A stretch of DNA of 64,000 nucleotides from Lachnospiraceae bacterium UBA7054 (GCA_002492725.1 DLAF01000069.1:44909-108908), one strand, 5' to 3'; counted from the stretch's first letter, positions 22,701-31,043 are shown. Numbers and translations: made by a program. The notes: generated by a model from the letters alone, not told the origin.

Positions 22701-22743
22701 TTGTCCGCTCCTTTCCGATCGTCTGTCGTTAACGCCGACCAAG

Positions 22744-22765
22744 CAGGGAAGTGTTTCCTTCCCTG
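22744..22765 (-). promoter_or_regulatory. Hairpin in the leader of the GH18 gene
   Basis: Perfect eight-base inverted repeat CAGGGAAG/CTTCCCTG with a short loop, lying between promoter and start codon. It may stabilise the mRNA or be a protein site. Confidence 0.35.
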
Positions 22766-22783
22766 CCCGCCGCGTTTACTACG

Positions 22784-22812
22784 ATTATAACAAACTATTC
22801 CCTTTCAGTCAT
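22784..22812 (-). promoter_or_regulatory. Promoter of the GH18 gene
   Basis: Minus-strand ATGACT, 17-base spacer, perfect TATAAT, about 80 bases before the ATG at 22700. Confidence 0.6.
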
Positions 22813-23017
22813 CAGTTTTTTTCGAAAAGGCAGCAGCCATTTTGCCGCATAGCGGGTTCCTACCGGCACCGACAGTCGCCTCCTTTCCCGGCCGCCGTTC
22901 CAAAACACCGTATGACCGACCCTCCATGCCCATCCTCCAAAAGGAGAACAAAAAGAAACTAAAAAAACCGCAACCGTGATATACTAATGGCATATGCTAT
23001 AAGAGGGCGGAAATTAT

Positions 23018-23247
23018 TTAAAAGACGTCCCTGACATGCAGACAAATTAAAAAATAACTGTATAACCTACTCATTCCTTGTGAATTATAATTTGTGAATA
23101 CAGCGGAAGGAAATAAGAATGGTCTCCGATCGGGCGCGTTGCCCATAAGACTGTCTCTGCTTCAGAAAATTGCAAAGACCCAGATGTTATTTTATGTAGT
23201 TTTGCAATCCCCCTCTCCCTGCGGATTATCAGAGGACGTCTTGTAGT
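23018..23247 (-). ncRNA. Candidate structured non-coding RNA of about 230 nt
   Basis: This lies in a 718-base region without convincing genes. On the minus strand a promoter (23251-23278) is followed at once by AAGACGTCC-T-CTGA, and about 200 bases later by TCAG-GGACGTCTT, giving a 13-base-pair closing stem (one bulged T) that ends in a T-rich stretch. Inside, GTCTTTGC/GCAGAGAC forms an eight-pair hairpin, GTCT..GGGC/GCCC..AGAC forms another, and ATTGCAAA/TTTGCAAT offers an alternative pairing. A long stem joining both ends resembles 6S RNA or the raiA-type RNAs of Clostridia, but I cannot match a known consensus. No open frame of quality covers it. Confidence 0.45.
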
Positions 23248-23250
23248 ACG

Positions 23251-23278
23251 ATTATACCCATAAAATGACAATATATGC
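23251..23278 (-). promoter_or_regulatory. Promoter of the candidate ncRNA
   Basis: Minus-strand TTGCAT, 16-base spacer, TATAAT; predicted start at about 23244-23247, coinciding with the 5' strand of the closing stem. Confidence 0.6.
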
Positions 23279-23327
23279 AAGCATTTTCTAAAATTATTAA
23301 AAATTTTTAAACACTTTCCGCGCACTA

Positions 23328-23357
23328 TTGACGAAAACCGACCTTCGGGATTAAGAT
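23328..23357 (+). promoter_or_regulatory. Promoter of mecA
   Basis: TTGACG, 18-base spacer, TAAGAT, about 60 bases upstream of the mecA start. Confidence 0.5.
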
Positions 23358-23418
23358 ACACTTAGCTGAAACACTACAGAAGCTGTTACAAATTTATGAT
23401 AAGGAAGAAAACGACGAT

Positions 23419-24177
23419 ATGAAAATAGAAAAAGTAAATGAGCAGCAGATTCGCTGCACTCTCACCAGAGAAGATCTTGCAACCAGACAGTTGAAGATCA
23501 GCGAGCTTGCCTACGGCACGGAGAAGGCAAAAAGTCTCTTCCGCGACCTGATGCAGCAGGCGTCTTACGAATGCGGCTTTGAAGCCGAGGATATCCCGCT
23601 GATGATTGAGGCGGTCCCCTTGAGCGCGGAGTGCATCGTACTGATTGTCACCAAAGTGGAAGATCCCGAGGAGATCGATACCCGTTTTGCCAAGTTTGCG
23701 CCTTCCGTGCACGACGAGGACTACGATCTTGAAGACGACGATAATGAAGCGCTGATGGAAGCCTTTGCCGACAGCGCGGATGAGGTACTGAATCTCCTTC
23801 GCCACATGAACAACGGGGAAGACCAGGCAGGCGCACAGACGGCCGCCGCAAACGGGGGTGATTCGCAGCAGGCCAAAGAGAAGCCGGTAAGCCGTCTCTA
23901 CTCTTTCCGCTCCCTGCGCGAAGTAACCAGACTCGCCCGCGTGACAGGTGCCTCTTGGGAGGGCAGCAATTCCCTCTACAAAGACGAAAGCACCGGCGCT
24001 TATCTTCTGCATCTGCATCCCGGGAATGCCAATATCACTGACTATAACCGCCTGTGTCATCTGATCTCCGAATACGCAAAGCAGGAGAAAACCACGGGCG
24101 CCACAGGTGCTTATCTGGAAGAACACTGTGAACCGCTTGTCAAAGACAGCGCTTTAAAAACACTGGCACAGCTTTAA
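23419..24177 (+). CDS. mecA: Adaptor protein MecA
   Basis: 252 aa. MecA delivers substrates such as ComK-type regulators to the ClpC AAA+ unfoldase. The N-terminal substrate-binding part begins MKIEKVNEQQIRCTLTREDL, followed by the LFRDLMQQASYECGF segment, a long acidic linker (YDLEDDDNEALMEAF and beyond) and a C-terminal ClpC-binding domain with YSFRSLREVTRLA and the final EHCEPLVKDSALKTLAQL. AAGGAAG precedes the ATG. Single-gene unit with promoter and terminator. ComFC, encoded at 36790-37527, is the only other competence-linked gene here. Confidence 0.92.
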   Translation: MKIEKVNEQQIRCTLTREDLATRQLKISELAYGTEKAKSLFRDLMQQASYECGFEAEDIPLMIEAVPLSAECIVLIVTKVEDPEEIDTRFAKFAPSVHDEDYDLEDDDNEALMEAFADSADEVLNLLRHMNNGEDQAGAQTAAANGGDSQQAKEKPVSRLYSFRSLREVTRLARVTGASWEGSNSLYKDESTGAYLLHLHPGNANITDYNRLCHLISEYAKQEKTTGATGAYLEEHCEPLVKDSALKTLAQL

Positions 24178-24181
24178 ACAA

Positions 24182-24217
24182 GAACCCCTCCGAGCGACAT
24201 CCCGGAGGGGTTCGTTT
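24182..24217 (+). terminator. Terminator of mecA
   Basis: Eleven-base-pair stem GAACCCCTCCG/CGGAGGGGTTC followed by GTTTTA. The DUF1858 gene ends on the other strand at its edge, so it may serve both. Confidence 0.85.
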
Positions 24218-24417
24218 TATACTGCTTGTACTGCCTGAATTTTTGCCATCAGGTCGTCCGTCGCGATACCGTGCACCATCGCCGCCTCCTCCAGGGTCTC
24301 TCCCTGGGCTGAGGGACATCCCAAACAGTGCATACCAATCTCTAACAGAACAGGCGCGATGTCCGGATTTGCCCGAAGTGCTTCGCCAATCGTCATATCC
24401 TTCGTGATATCTGCCAT
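24217..24417 (-). CDS. DUF1858 domain protein
   Basis: 66 aa soluble protein. The pattern [31 protein letters not shown] is the DUF1858 signature, with a CxxC pair in a helical domain often found with hybrid-cluster or redox proteins. The cysteines may bind a metal or form a reversible disulphide. It is divergent from the pyruvate formate-lyase operon, but many Clostridia carry it elsewhere, so a link with PFL is not shown. AGGAGCTG precedes the ATG. Confidence 0.85.
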   Translation of the reverse strand: MADITKDMTIGEALRANPDIAPVLLEIGMHCLGCPSAQGETLEEAAMVHGIATDDLMAKIQAVQAV

Positions 24418-24450
24418 TTTTTACAGCTCCTTTCTTATCTTTCTGACATG

Positions 24451-24479
24451 ATTTTAGTGTACACCATTCCCGCTGTCAA
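24451..24479 (-). promoter_or_regulatory. Promoter of the DUF1858 gene
   Basis: Minus-strand TTGACA, 17-base spacer, TAAAAT. Confidence 0.65.
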
Positions 24480-24551
24480 TCCTCCATACAATTTTCACAA
24501 AATTTTCAAACTTTATTCTGCATTTGTATGCGAAAAAGAACAAAGGCTGTC

Positions 24552-24581
24552 TTGACTGTGCTTCGGGAGATAGCATATAAT
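24552..24581 (+). promoter_or_regulatory. Promoter of the pyruvate formate-lyase operon
   Basis: TTGACT, 18-base spacer, perfect TATAAT. It leaves an untranslated leader of about 95 bases, ending in TTATAACAAAATTTTATAA just before the ribosome binding site; this A/T-rich partial palindrome could be a regulatory site. Confidence 0.75.
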
Positions 24582-24683
24582 ATTCTTACCGTCAGAGTTG
24601 CATTTTACAGTTCCCCGCAACTTTGGCACACATGTTTTCCAGTTACCTTATAACAAAATTTTATAATAGGAGGTTGGTACAAA

Positions 24684-26720
24684 ATGAGACCAGAATGGAA
24701 AGATTTTGTAGGCGGCAAATGGGACAAAGAAGTCAACGTTCGCGACTTCATTCAGAGAAACTATCATCCTTATGATGGCGACGAGTCCTTCCTTGCAGAG
24801 CCTACACAGAACACGAAGGATCTGTGGGCACAGGTTCTTGATCTGCAGAAGCAGGAGCGTGAAGCAGGCGGCGTCCTTGATATGGACACCAAGGTAGTAT
24901 CTACGATTACTTCCCACGGCCCCGGCTATCTGGACAAGAATAAGGAGACCATCGTAGGTTTCCAGACCGACAAGCCCTTCAAGCGTTCCTTACAGCCTTA
25001 CGGCGGTATCAGAATGGCTGAGAAGGCATGTTCCGATAACGGTTACGAGGTAGATCCTGAGATCAGTGAGTTTTTCTCCACACACAGGAAGACACACAAT
25101 GCAGGCTGCTTTGACGCTTACAATCAGGAAATGAGAGCCTGCCGTTCTTCCCACATCATCACGGGTCTTCCGGATGCTTACGGCCGCGGCCGTATCATCG
25201 GCGACTACAGACGTGTGGCTCTGTACGGTATCGATCGTCTGATCGAGGATAAACAGGAGCAGAAAGATTCCACCGGACGCGTTATGACAGACGATGTGAT
25301 CCGTCTTCGCGAGGAGCTTTCCGAGCAGATGACCGCTCTTAAGATGATGAAAGAAATGGCTGCATCTTACGGCTGCGATATCTCCAAGCCCGCCGCTAAC
25401 GTGCAGGAAGCAATCCAGTGGACCTACTTCGGATATCTCTGCTCCGTAAAAGAGCAGAACGGTGCGGCTATGTCCCTTGGACGTACCTCTACCTTCCTTG
25501 ATGTCTATGCAGAGCGCGACCTTGCAAACGGCACCTTCACAGAGCAGCAGATTCAGGAGTTTGTTGACCACTTTATTATGAAGCTTCGCTGCATCAAGTT
25601 CGCCCGCACACCTGAGTACAACCAGATTTTCGCAGGCGATCCGGTATGGGTGACCGAGTCCCTCGGCGGCGTTGGCGTTGACGGCCGTCCGATGGTTACC
25701 AAGATGAGCTTCCGTTATCTGCACACCCTGACAAACCTTGGTCCTTCTCCGGAGCCGAACCTGACCGTTCTCTGGTCCACCAGGCTTCCTGAGAGCTGGA
25801 AGAAATACTGCGCGAAGATGTCCATCCAGACCTCTTCCATCCAGTACGAGAACGACGACCTCATGAGAGTGACACACGGCGATGACTACGGTATTGCCTG
25901 CTGCGTATCCTCCATGGTCATCGGTAAGGAAATGCAGTTCTTCGGCGCACGTGCAAACGTTGCAAAGTGCCTGCTGTACGCATTGAACGGCGGTATCGAC
26001 GAAGTAACCAAGAAACAGGTTGGTCCCAAGTACCGTCCCGTTACCGGCGACGTACTGGATTACGACGATGTTATGGATAAGTTCATTGACATGCTCGAGT
26101 GGCAGGCTGACGTATATGTCAACACTTTGAACATCATCCACTATATGCACGACAAGTACTGCTATGAGAGAGCTGAAATGGCTCTGCATGACAAGAACGT
26201 AAAGCGCTACTTTGCAACCGGTGTTGCCGGCCTCTCCATCGTGGCTGACTCCTTCTCCGCAATCAAGTACGCGAAGGTTGAGCCCATCAGAGACGAAGAC
26301 GGCATCATCGTTGACTTCAAGACAACCGGTGACTTCCCGAAATATGGCAACGACGACGACCGTGTAGACGAGATCGCACAGATGATCGTTCACAAGTTCA
26401 TGACTGCCATCAGAAGACATCACACCTACAGAGAGGGCGTTCCTACAACCTCTATCCTTACCATCACCTCCAATGTGACCTATGGTAAGGCTACCGGAAA
26501 TACGCCTGACGGACGTCGAAAAGGCCAGCCTTTCGCACCCGGTGCTAACCCGATGCACGGACGTGATACCCACGGTGCAGTCGCTTCCCTGTCTTCCGTA
26601 TCCAAGCTTCCGTTCAACGATGCGCAGGATGGTATCTCCAATACCTTCACCATCATTCCGGGTGCACTCGGCAAGGAAGATCAGGTATTTGCAGGCGATC
26701 TCGAGGTAGACTTGAAATAA
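24684..26720 (+). CDS. pflB: Pyruvate formate-lyase large chain lacking the glycyl-radical domain
   Basis: 678 aa. PFL converts pyruvate and CoA to acetyl-CoA and formate. The catalytic pair is present as GIACCVS (Cys406-Cys407), as are [30 protein letters not shown] and the late motif [23 protein letters not shown]. The chain ends at [10 protein letters not shown], exactly where one-piece enzymes continue into the LLDGY..HHLNVNV..RVSGYAV radical domain; that domain is the separate gene at 26979-27221. Together they have 758 residues, against 760 for the E. coli enzyme. The stop is followed by new AGGAGG sites, so this is not a simple frameshift. Very strong codon bias indicates high expression; AGGAGG precedes the ATG. 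Confidence 0.95.
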   Translation: MRPEWKDFVGGKWDKEVNVRDFIQRNYHPYDGDESFLAEPTQNTKDLWAQVLDLQKQEREAGGVLDMDTKVVSTITSHGPGYLDKNKETIVGFQTDKPFKRSLQPYGGIRMAEKACSDNGYEVDPEISEFFSTHRKTHNAGCFDAYNQEMRACRSSHIITGLPDAYGRGRIIGDYRRVALYGIDRLIEDKQEQKDSTGRVMTDDVIRLREELSEQMTALKMMKEMAASYGCDISKPAANVQEAIQWTYFGYLCSVKEQNGAAMSLGRTSTFLDVYAERDLANGTFTEQQIQEFVDHFIMKLRCIKFARTPEYNQIFAGDPVWVTESLGGVGVDGRPMVTKMSFRYLHTLTNLGPSPEPNLTVLWSTRLPESWKKYCAKMSIQTSSIQYENDDLMRVTHGDDYGIACCVSSMVIGKEMQFFGARANVAKCLLYALNGGIDEVTKKQVGPKYRPVTGDVLDYDDVMDKFIDMLEWQADVYVNTLNIIHYMHDKYCYERAEMALHDKNVKRYFATGVAGLSIVADSFSAIKYAKVEPIRDEDGIIVDFKTTGDFPKYGNDDDRVDEIAQMIVHKFMTAIRRHHTYREGVPTTSILTITSNVTYGKATGNTPDGRRKGQPFAPGANPMHGRDTHGAVASLSSVSKLPFNDAQDGISNTFTIIPGALGKEDQVFAGDLEVDLK

Positions 26721-26745
26721 ATTGTAATAGGAGGGGTTGTTGATT

Positions 26746-26958
26746 ATGGATGACAAACAGATGATAGATGACTTTATCAAGATGATGGATTCCGGAATGG
26801 CACAGGGCGTCGGTCATGTAAATGTAGACGTCGATAACAATGCCGACAACTCTAAAAATGTACAGACCATGGGGTGTACGGATTGTTCCCGTACCCCTCT
26901 GGCCTGCAGCGTTCCCACTCTCCACGATGGATTGGATGGGTTGGAAGACTATCAATAA
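26746..26958 (+). CDS. Small cysteine-containing paralogue of the radical-domain N terminus; unknown function
   Basis: 70 aa, between the two PFL pieces. Residues 7-31 align without gaps to residues 8-32 of the downstream radical-domain protein: 8 of 25 identical and 8 more conservative, including MMDSGMAQGVGHVNVDVDN against [19 protein letters not shown]. The RVSGY glycine loop is missing; instead comes a tail with GCTDCSRTPLAC (Cys44, Cys47, Cys54) and an acidic end. AGGAGG lies 11 bases before the ATG at 26746; two in-frame TTG codons lie nearer but are less likely. I know no described family. It could occupy the radical-domain docking site, carry a metal or disulphide, or protect the enzyme. 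These roles are inferred. Confidence 0.8.
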   Translation: MDDKQMIDDFIKMMDSGMAQGVGHVNVDVDNNADNSKNVQTMGCTDCSRTPLACSVPTLHDGLDGLEDYQ

Positions 26959-26978
26959 TATAAAAGGAGGACACTACA

Positions 26979-27221
26979 ATGGCAGCAGCAACAGCTCAGG
27001 TAGATAACTTAGTAAACTTATTGGATGGCTACGCAACAAAGGGCGGCCATCACCTCAACGTGAACGTGCTCAACAGAGATACCTTACTGGATGCGCAGAA
27101 GCATCCCGAGAACTATCCTCAGTTGACCATCCGCGTTTCCGGCTACGCAGTAAACTTCATTAAACTGACCCCGGAACAGCAGGCCGACGTTATCTCCCGT
27201 ACGTTCCATGAGAGCATCTAA
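26979..27221 (+). CDS. Stand-alone glycyl-radical domain of pyruvate formate-lyase
   Basis: 80 aa with AGGAGG before the ATG. It is colinear with the C terminus of one-piece [26 protein letters not shown], then [18 protein letters not shown] with Gly55 as the expected radical site, ending [14 protein letters not shown]. coli GrcA (YfiD) is a stand-alone radical domain that repairs oxygen-cleaved PFL, but there the main enzyme is complete; here the large chain has no such domain, so this protein should be an essential subunit. PflA (27601) is the likely activator. Confidence 0.93.
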   Translation: MAAATAQVDNLVNLLDGYATKGGHHLNVNVLNRDTLLDAQKHPENYPQLTIRVSGYAVNFIKLTPEQQADVISRTFHESI

Positions 27222-27251
27222 TAATGCTTCCCAAATAAAGGATTAACGACA

Positions 27252-27285
27252 AAGAGCTGCCTGATTTTCAGGCAGCTCTTTTATT
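27252..27285 (+). terminator. Terminator of the PFL structural genes
   Basis: Stem AAGAGCTGCCTGA/TCAGGCAGCTCTT with a TTT loop followed by TTTATTTCTTT. Confidence 0.92.
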
Positions 27286-27305
27286 TCTTTATTATTTCAC
27301 CTCGC

Positions 27306-27332
27306 TTTACATATTGCTCACTTTGTTATAAT
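27306..27332 (+). promoter_or_regulatory. Promoter of the small gene and pflA
   Basis: TTTACA, 15-base spacer, perfect TATAAT with an upstream TGT (extended -10). Confidence 0.6.
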
Positions 27333-27381
27333 ATAGACATAACTGCAGACACTATTTATGATTGGAAAGGCGGGTGATTCT

Positions 27382-27570
27382 ATGCCGAGCGGAGCTGATA
27401 TTATCAAAGATTACGTTACAGAATTTTCCAGAATACAAAAATGGATGATATCCGTGAAAGAAAAAGATCCTGAAACATACGATTCCATGTATGACAGATA
27501 TTTGGAATTAAAAGTGACCTTGACTTCTCTGGGAGTGAATCTCTCGGAAATAGACAGAATAAAACAATAG
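27382..27570 (+). CDS. Small protein of unknown function upstream of pflA
   Basis: 62 aa, starting MPSGADIIKDYVTEFS, soluble and predicted mostly helical, with many charged residues and no cysteine. ATG at 27382 follows AAAGGCGGG; the earlier in-frame ATG at 27358 has no ribosome binding site. It is expressed from the same promoter as pflA and lies 30 bases before it. I do not recognise the family. The placement suggests a role with PflA or PFL, but that is inference. Confidence 0.7.
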   Translation: MPSGADIIKDYVTEFSRIQKWMISVKEKDPETYDSMYDRYLELKVTLTSLGVNLSEIDRIKQ

Positions 27571-27600
27571 CAAAATGTATTAAGAAAGAAGGTAATATCA

Positions 27601-28362
27601 ATGCAGGGACGAATCCACTCCTTAGAAAGTTTCGGCACCGTAGACGGCCCGGGGACGCGCTTTGTGGTCTTCGTACAGGGTTGTCCCATGCGGTGTGCCT
27701 ACTGCCACAATCCTGACACCTGGGACATGAACGGCGGCACGCTGATGGAGCCGGAATACATTTTTGAACAGTATAAAAGAAACGAGGCGTTTTATCACGG
27801 CGGCGGCATCACCGTCACCGGCGGCGAACCGTTGATGCAGGTCGATTTCCTAATCGATCTTTTTACCATTGCTAAAAAGGAAAACGTGCATACCTGTATC
27901 GACTCCTCCGGCATCGCCTACAAGAAAAACGCGAACCCGGATTGGCTTGCGAAACTCAATCATCTGATGACGCTGACCGACCTTGTCATGCTGGATATCA
28001 AACACATCGACCCTGACAAGCACAAGGAACTCACCTCGCAGCCCAACGAAGGCATCCTCGACTTTGCCAAATACCTGGATGAAAAGCATGTGGATGTGTG
28101 GATTCGTCACGTCATCGTGCCCGGCATCACCGATGATGATGAATATCTCTACAAGCTCGGTTACTTTATCGGTGGTCTTTCAAACCTAAAAGCACTGGAC
28201 GCCCTCCCCTACCACACTATGGGCGAATCCAAATACGAAAAGCTGGGCATGGAATACAAACTCAAAGGCGTTCCCGCAATGGAGAAGGATAAGCTGTTGG
28301 AAAAAAAGAAAGTGATCCTCAACGGTGTGAAAAAACGCAGGGAGGAATTGGGGTGGACCTGA
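27601..28362 (+). CDS. pflA: Pyruvate formate-lyase activating enzyme (radical SAM)
   Basis: 253 aa, the usual length. Uses a [4Fe-4S] cluster and S-adenosylmethionine to place the glycyl radical on PFL. The cluster motif is CPMRCAYC (Cys28, 32, 35, CX3CX2C); GGGITVTGGEPLMQ is the SAM-binding GGE motif, and CIDSSGI and MLDIKHID are typical later strands. Its natural target here is Gly55 of the 80-aa radical protein together with the large chain. AGAAGGT lies before the ATG. Confidence 0.97.
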   Translation: MQGRIHSLESFGTVDGPGTRFVVFVQGCPMRCAYCHNPDTWDMNGGTLMEPEYIFEQYKRNEAFYHGGGITVTGGEPLMQVDFLIDLFTIAKKENVHTCIDSSGIAYKKNANPDWLAKLNHLMTLTDLVMLDIKHIDPDKHKELTSQPNEGILDFAKYLDEKHVDVWIRHVIVPGITDDDEYLYKLGYFIGGLSNLKALDALPYHTMGESKYEKLGMEYKLKGVPAMEKDKLLEKKKVILNGVKKRREELGWT

Positions 28363-28367
28363 TTTTG

Positions 28368-28562
28368 TCAGCTTTGCTCTAACTCCTTTCTCACCACGCC
28401 CCGCACATTCTTCTCCGCCTTCACCCGCGGGATCATGATCTGATGCCCGCAGCCCATGCATTTGAGGCGAAAATCCGCACCGATTCGCAGCACCTCCCAT
28501 TCGGCCGAGCCGCAGGGGTGCTGCTTTTTCATTTTTAAGATATCGCCAACCTGAATGTCCAT
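28368..28562 (-). CDS. DUF951 domain protein
   Basis: 64 aa, full length for DUF951. Starts MDIQVGDILKMKKQHPCGSAEWEVLRIG, then RLKCMGCGHQIMIPR with a CxxC pair that probably binds zinc, then a basic tail. Widespread in Firmicutes; function unknown, sometimes suggested to be nucleic-acid binding because of the small beta-barrel form. GGGAGGGG precedes the ATG at 28562. It converges on pflA with only five bases between. Confidence 0.88.
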   Translation of the reverse strand: MDIQVGDILKMKKQHPCGSAEWEVLRIGADFRLKCMGCGHQIMIPRVKAEKNVRGVVRKELEQS

Positions 28563-28587
28563 GCAGGCCCCTCCCACCGCAACAAAT

Positions 28588-28618
28588 CCGGAGAATGCCG
28601 TTCCTTGGCATTCTCCGG
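28588..28618 (-). terminator. Hairpin between the sirtuin and DUF951 genes
   Basis: Twelve-base-pair perfect stem CCGGAGAATGCC/GGCATTCTCCGG with a seven-base loop. On the minus strand it is followed by ATTTGTTG, a poor T tail, so it may be a partial terminator or an mRNA-processing hairpin. Confidence 0.55.
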
Positions 28619-28631
28619 AAAACTCAGAAAT

Positions 28632-29348
28632 TCAGTCCAGCTGCGAAAAAATCTCTCCGATGCTCCCCTGTACCACGAGATCCGCAATCCCGTCTCTGGC
28701 AGTCGGGGTCTTGTTGACGAGCACCAGCTTATTACCCTTATAATAATCCAAAAGTCCCGCCGCAGGATAGACCGCAAGAGACGTCCCGCCAACGATCAGC
28801 ACATCCGCCTCACTGATGGCGCGGATGGCACCGGAAAGGGTACTCTGGTCAAGGCCTTCTTCATAGAGCACCACATCAGGCTTGATTTCTCCGCCGCATT
28901 CGCAATGGGGAACGCCCTCAGAATCCGCAATATAATGCACGTCATAAAACTTATGGCAGGTCTCGCAGAAATTGCGCAGCACCGAACCATGCAGCTCATA
29001 CACCTTCTTACTGCCTGCCGCCTGATGCAGTCCGTCGATGTTCTGGGTCACCACCGCTTTCAGCTTCCCCTCGTTTTCCCACTGTGCCAGCTTTAAGTGG
29101 GCAGCGTTTGGCTTCGCGTCAAGGCACAACATTTTATTCCGATAAAACCTGTAAAACTCCTCGGTATTTCTTCTGTAAAAGGTATGGCTTAAGATCGTTT
29201 CCGGCGGATAGTCATACTGCTGATTGTAGAGACCGTCCACACTCCGAAAATCCGGGATACCGCTCTCCGTGGAAACGCCCGCTCCCCCGAAAAAGACGAT
29301 GTTATCCGATCCGTTCACCCACTCGCGCAACTGTTCTACTGCATTCAT
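28632..29348 (-). CDS. NAD-dependent protein deacylase, sirtuin family
   Basis: 238 aa. Removes acyl groups from lysines using NAD+. Rossmann part: VFFGGAGVSTESGIPDFRS; NAD/catalytic part: TQNIDGLHQAAG and YELHGSV with the catalytic His; zinc cysteines are CETC and CECG; VLIVGGTSLAVYPAAGLL completes the fold. Lacks the Tyr-x-x-Arg pair only if the alpha helix after DFRS is read strictly, so acyl preference is left open. It is 21 bases after leuA on the same strand and could be cotranscribed with it. Confidence 0.94.
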   Translation of the reverse strand: MNAVEQLREWVNGSDNIVFFGGAGVSTESGIPDFRSVDGLYNQQYDYPPETILSHTFYRRNTEEFYRFYRNKMLCLDAKPNAAHLKLAQWENEGKLKAVVTQNIDGLHQAAGSKKVYELHGSVLRNFCETCHKFYDVHYIADSEGVPHCECGGEIKPDVVLYEEGLDQSTLSGAIRAISEADVLIVGGTSLAVYPAAGLLDYYKGNKLVLVNKTPTARDGIADLVVQGSIGEIFSQLD

Positions 29349-29369
29349 GAAAATACCCCCCCTTTTTAT

Positions 29370-31043
29370 TTACTTCAGCCCTAACCGATTCACCGCCGAA
29401 AAGATCGCCCGCACGGACGCCCTCGTGATATTGGAGCTGACACCCACGCCGTAGGTCACGCTGCCGCTCTCCACGTCAAGCAGATGGATATAAGCCGCCG
29501 CCTGCGAATTGGAACCGCTCTGGAGCGCATGCTCCTCGTAATCGAGGATCTTGATGGAAATCTCCAGTTCCTCCTGCAAACCGCGCTTTACGGCGTCGAT
29601 AGGGCCGTTACCAACCGCCTCAAAGGTTTTCTCCACACCCGCATTGGTATAGACCACCGTCACCCTGGTATCAAACTCGGACTCTGTTTCGCCGCTTAAA
29701 TCGTCCACCTTAAGTTTTCTGAAATGGATAGGCTCCTTCTTCATCAGGTATTCTTCACGGAAGCTCTCCATGATTTGATCGGGGCTTACTTCACCCTGCT
29801 TCTCAGAGATCGCCTGTATGACATTTGCAAACTCGCGGTGCATCCCCTTCGGCAGCTTAAAGCCAAAATAAGTATCCATAATAAAGGCCACGCCGCCCTT
29901 GCCTGACTGCGAATTGATGCGCACGATCGGTTCATATTCTCTCCCGATATCCGCCGGGTCGATCGGCAGATAGGGTACCTCCCAGTACTGCCCGCCACGT
30001 TCCTTCATCGCCTTTATGCCCTTGTTGATGGCATCCTGATGAGAACCTGAAAACGCAGTAAACACCAGCTTGCCTGCGTAAGGGTGTCTGGGATGCACGG
30101 GAATCTTACAGCACCTCTCGTAAATCTCAATGCTCTCGTTTACATGCTCGATGGCAAGTTTTGGATCGATGCCCTGAGAGAACATATTGTATGCGATGTT
30201 TAAGATATCCACGTTTCCGGTCCTCTCACCGTTTCCGAAAAGGGTGCCTTCCACACGCTCTGCGCCGGCAAGCAGGGCCAGTTCCGCTGTCGCCACGCCG
30301 GTTCCTCTGTCATTGTGGGGATGGATGCTCAAAATAATGGCCTCGCGGTTTTCCAGGTGCTTATTCATCCACTCAATGCGATCCGCAAAGACATTGGGGG
30401 TTGTCATCTCAACTGTGGAAGGAAGGTTGATGATCATGGGATTCTCCTTTGTCGGCCCCCACTCCCTCTGGACGGCATTGCAGACCTCCAGCGCATAATC
30501 CAGTTCCGTGCCCGTAAAGCTCTCGGGAGAGTACTCTAAAATAATCTTTCCGGGGAAGTTAGCGGCGTGGCGTTTCACCATCTTCACGCCCTCCACGGCA
30601 ATATTTGTGATCTCTTCACGGCTCATGTGAAAAACGACGTCCCGCTGCAAGGTCGAAGTGGAATTATAAATATGCACAATGGCCTGCTTGCAGCCTTCTA
30701 TCGACTCAAAGGTACGCTCTAAAAGCTCCTCCCTGCACTGGGTCAGAACCTGTACCACCACATCGTCAGGAATCAGCTTCCGATCCACAAGCTGGCGCAG
30801 AAAATCGTATTCAATCTGGCTGGCCGCCGGAAAACCGATCTCGATCTCCTTAAAGCCCAGCTTGATCAGATAATTAAAAAATTCAATTTTTTCTGACACA
30901 ACCATCGGGTCGATCAGCGCCTGATTACCGTCCCGTAAATCAACGCTGCACCATACGGGTGCCTTTTCAATCTGCTTATTAACCCACTCTCTTTCCGGAT
31001 AATCCACTACGGGATTTCTGCGATATCTCTTATAATTCAACAT
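29370..31043 (-). CDS. leuA: 2-isopropylmalate synthase
   Basis: 557 aa, the longer (type 2) form. Condenses acetyl-CoA with 2-ketoisovalerate, the first step of leucine synthesis. VDLRDGNQALIDPM is the metal-binding start of the TIM barrel, HPHNDRGTGVATAELA carries the zinc histidines, and the C-terminal LeuA dimer domain (about 430-557, with ASVRAIFSAVNRL) binds leucine for feedback control. AGAAAGGA precedes the ATG. No leuB/C/D genes are in the window. No T-box or leader peptide is evident upstream. Confidence 0.95.
   Translation of the reverse strand: MLNYKRYRRNPVVDYPEREWVNKQIEKAPVWCSVDLRDGNQALIDPMVVSEKIEFFNYLIKLGFKEIEIGFPAASQIEYDFLRQLVDRKLIPDDVVVQVLTQCREELLERTFESIEGCKQAIVHIYNSTSTLQRDVVFHMSREEITNIAVEGVKMVKRHAANFPGKIILEYSPESFTGTELDYALEVCNAVQREWGPTKENPMIINLPSTVEMTTPNVFADRIEWMNKHLENREAIILSIHPHNDRGTGVATAELALLAGAERVEGTLFGNGERTGNVDILNIAYNMFSQGIDPKLAIEHVNESIEIYERCCKIPVHPRHPYAGKLVFTAFSGSHQDAINKGIKAMKERGGQYWEVPYLPIDPADIGREYEPIVRINSQSGKGGVAFIMDTYFGFKLPKGMHREFANVIQAISEKQGEVSPDQIMESFREEYLMKKEPIHFRKLKVDDLSGETESEFDTRVTVVYTNAGVEKTFEAVGNGPIDAVKRGLQEELEISIKILDYEEHALQSGSNSQAAAYIHLLDVESGSVTYGVGVSSNITRASVRAIFSAVNRLGLK

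Noticed and set aside
23071..23361. 96-aa open frame on the minus strand upstream of mecA
   Set aside because: No ribosome binding site, odd composition, and it overlaps the structured RNA candidate and the mecA promoter.
24990..26780. Open frame of 596 aa antisense to the PFL large chain
   Set aside because: It lacks a ribosome binding site, has no recognisable domain, and mirrors the strongly biased codons of the real gene on the other strand.
26700..26990. The PFL split as a sequencing frameshift
   Set aside because: The large chain ends in a proper stop followed by two AGGAGG sites and a complete 70-aa gene before the radical domain; a single indel cannot produce this.
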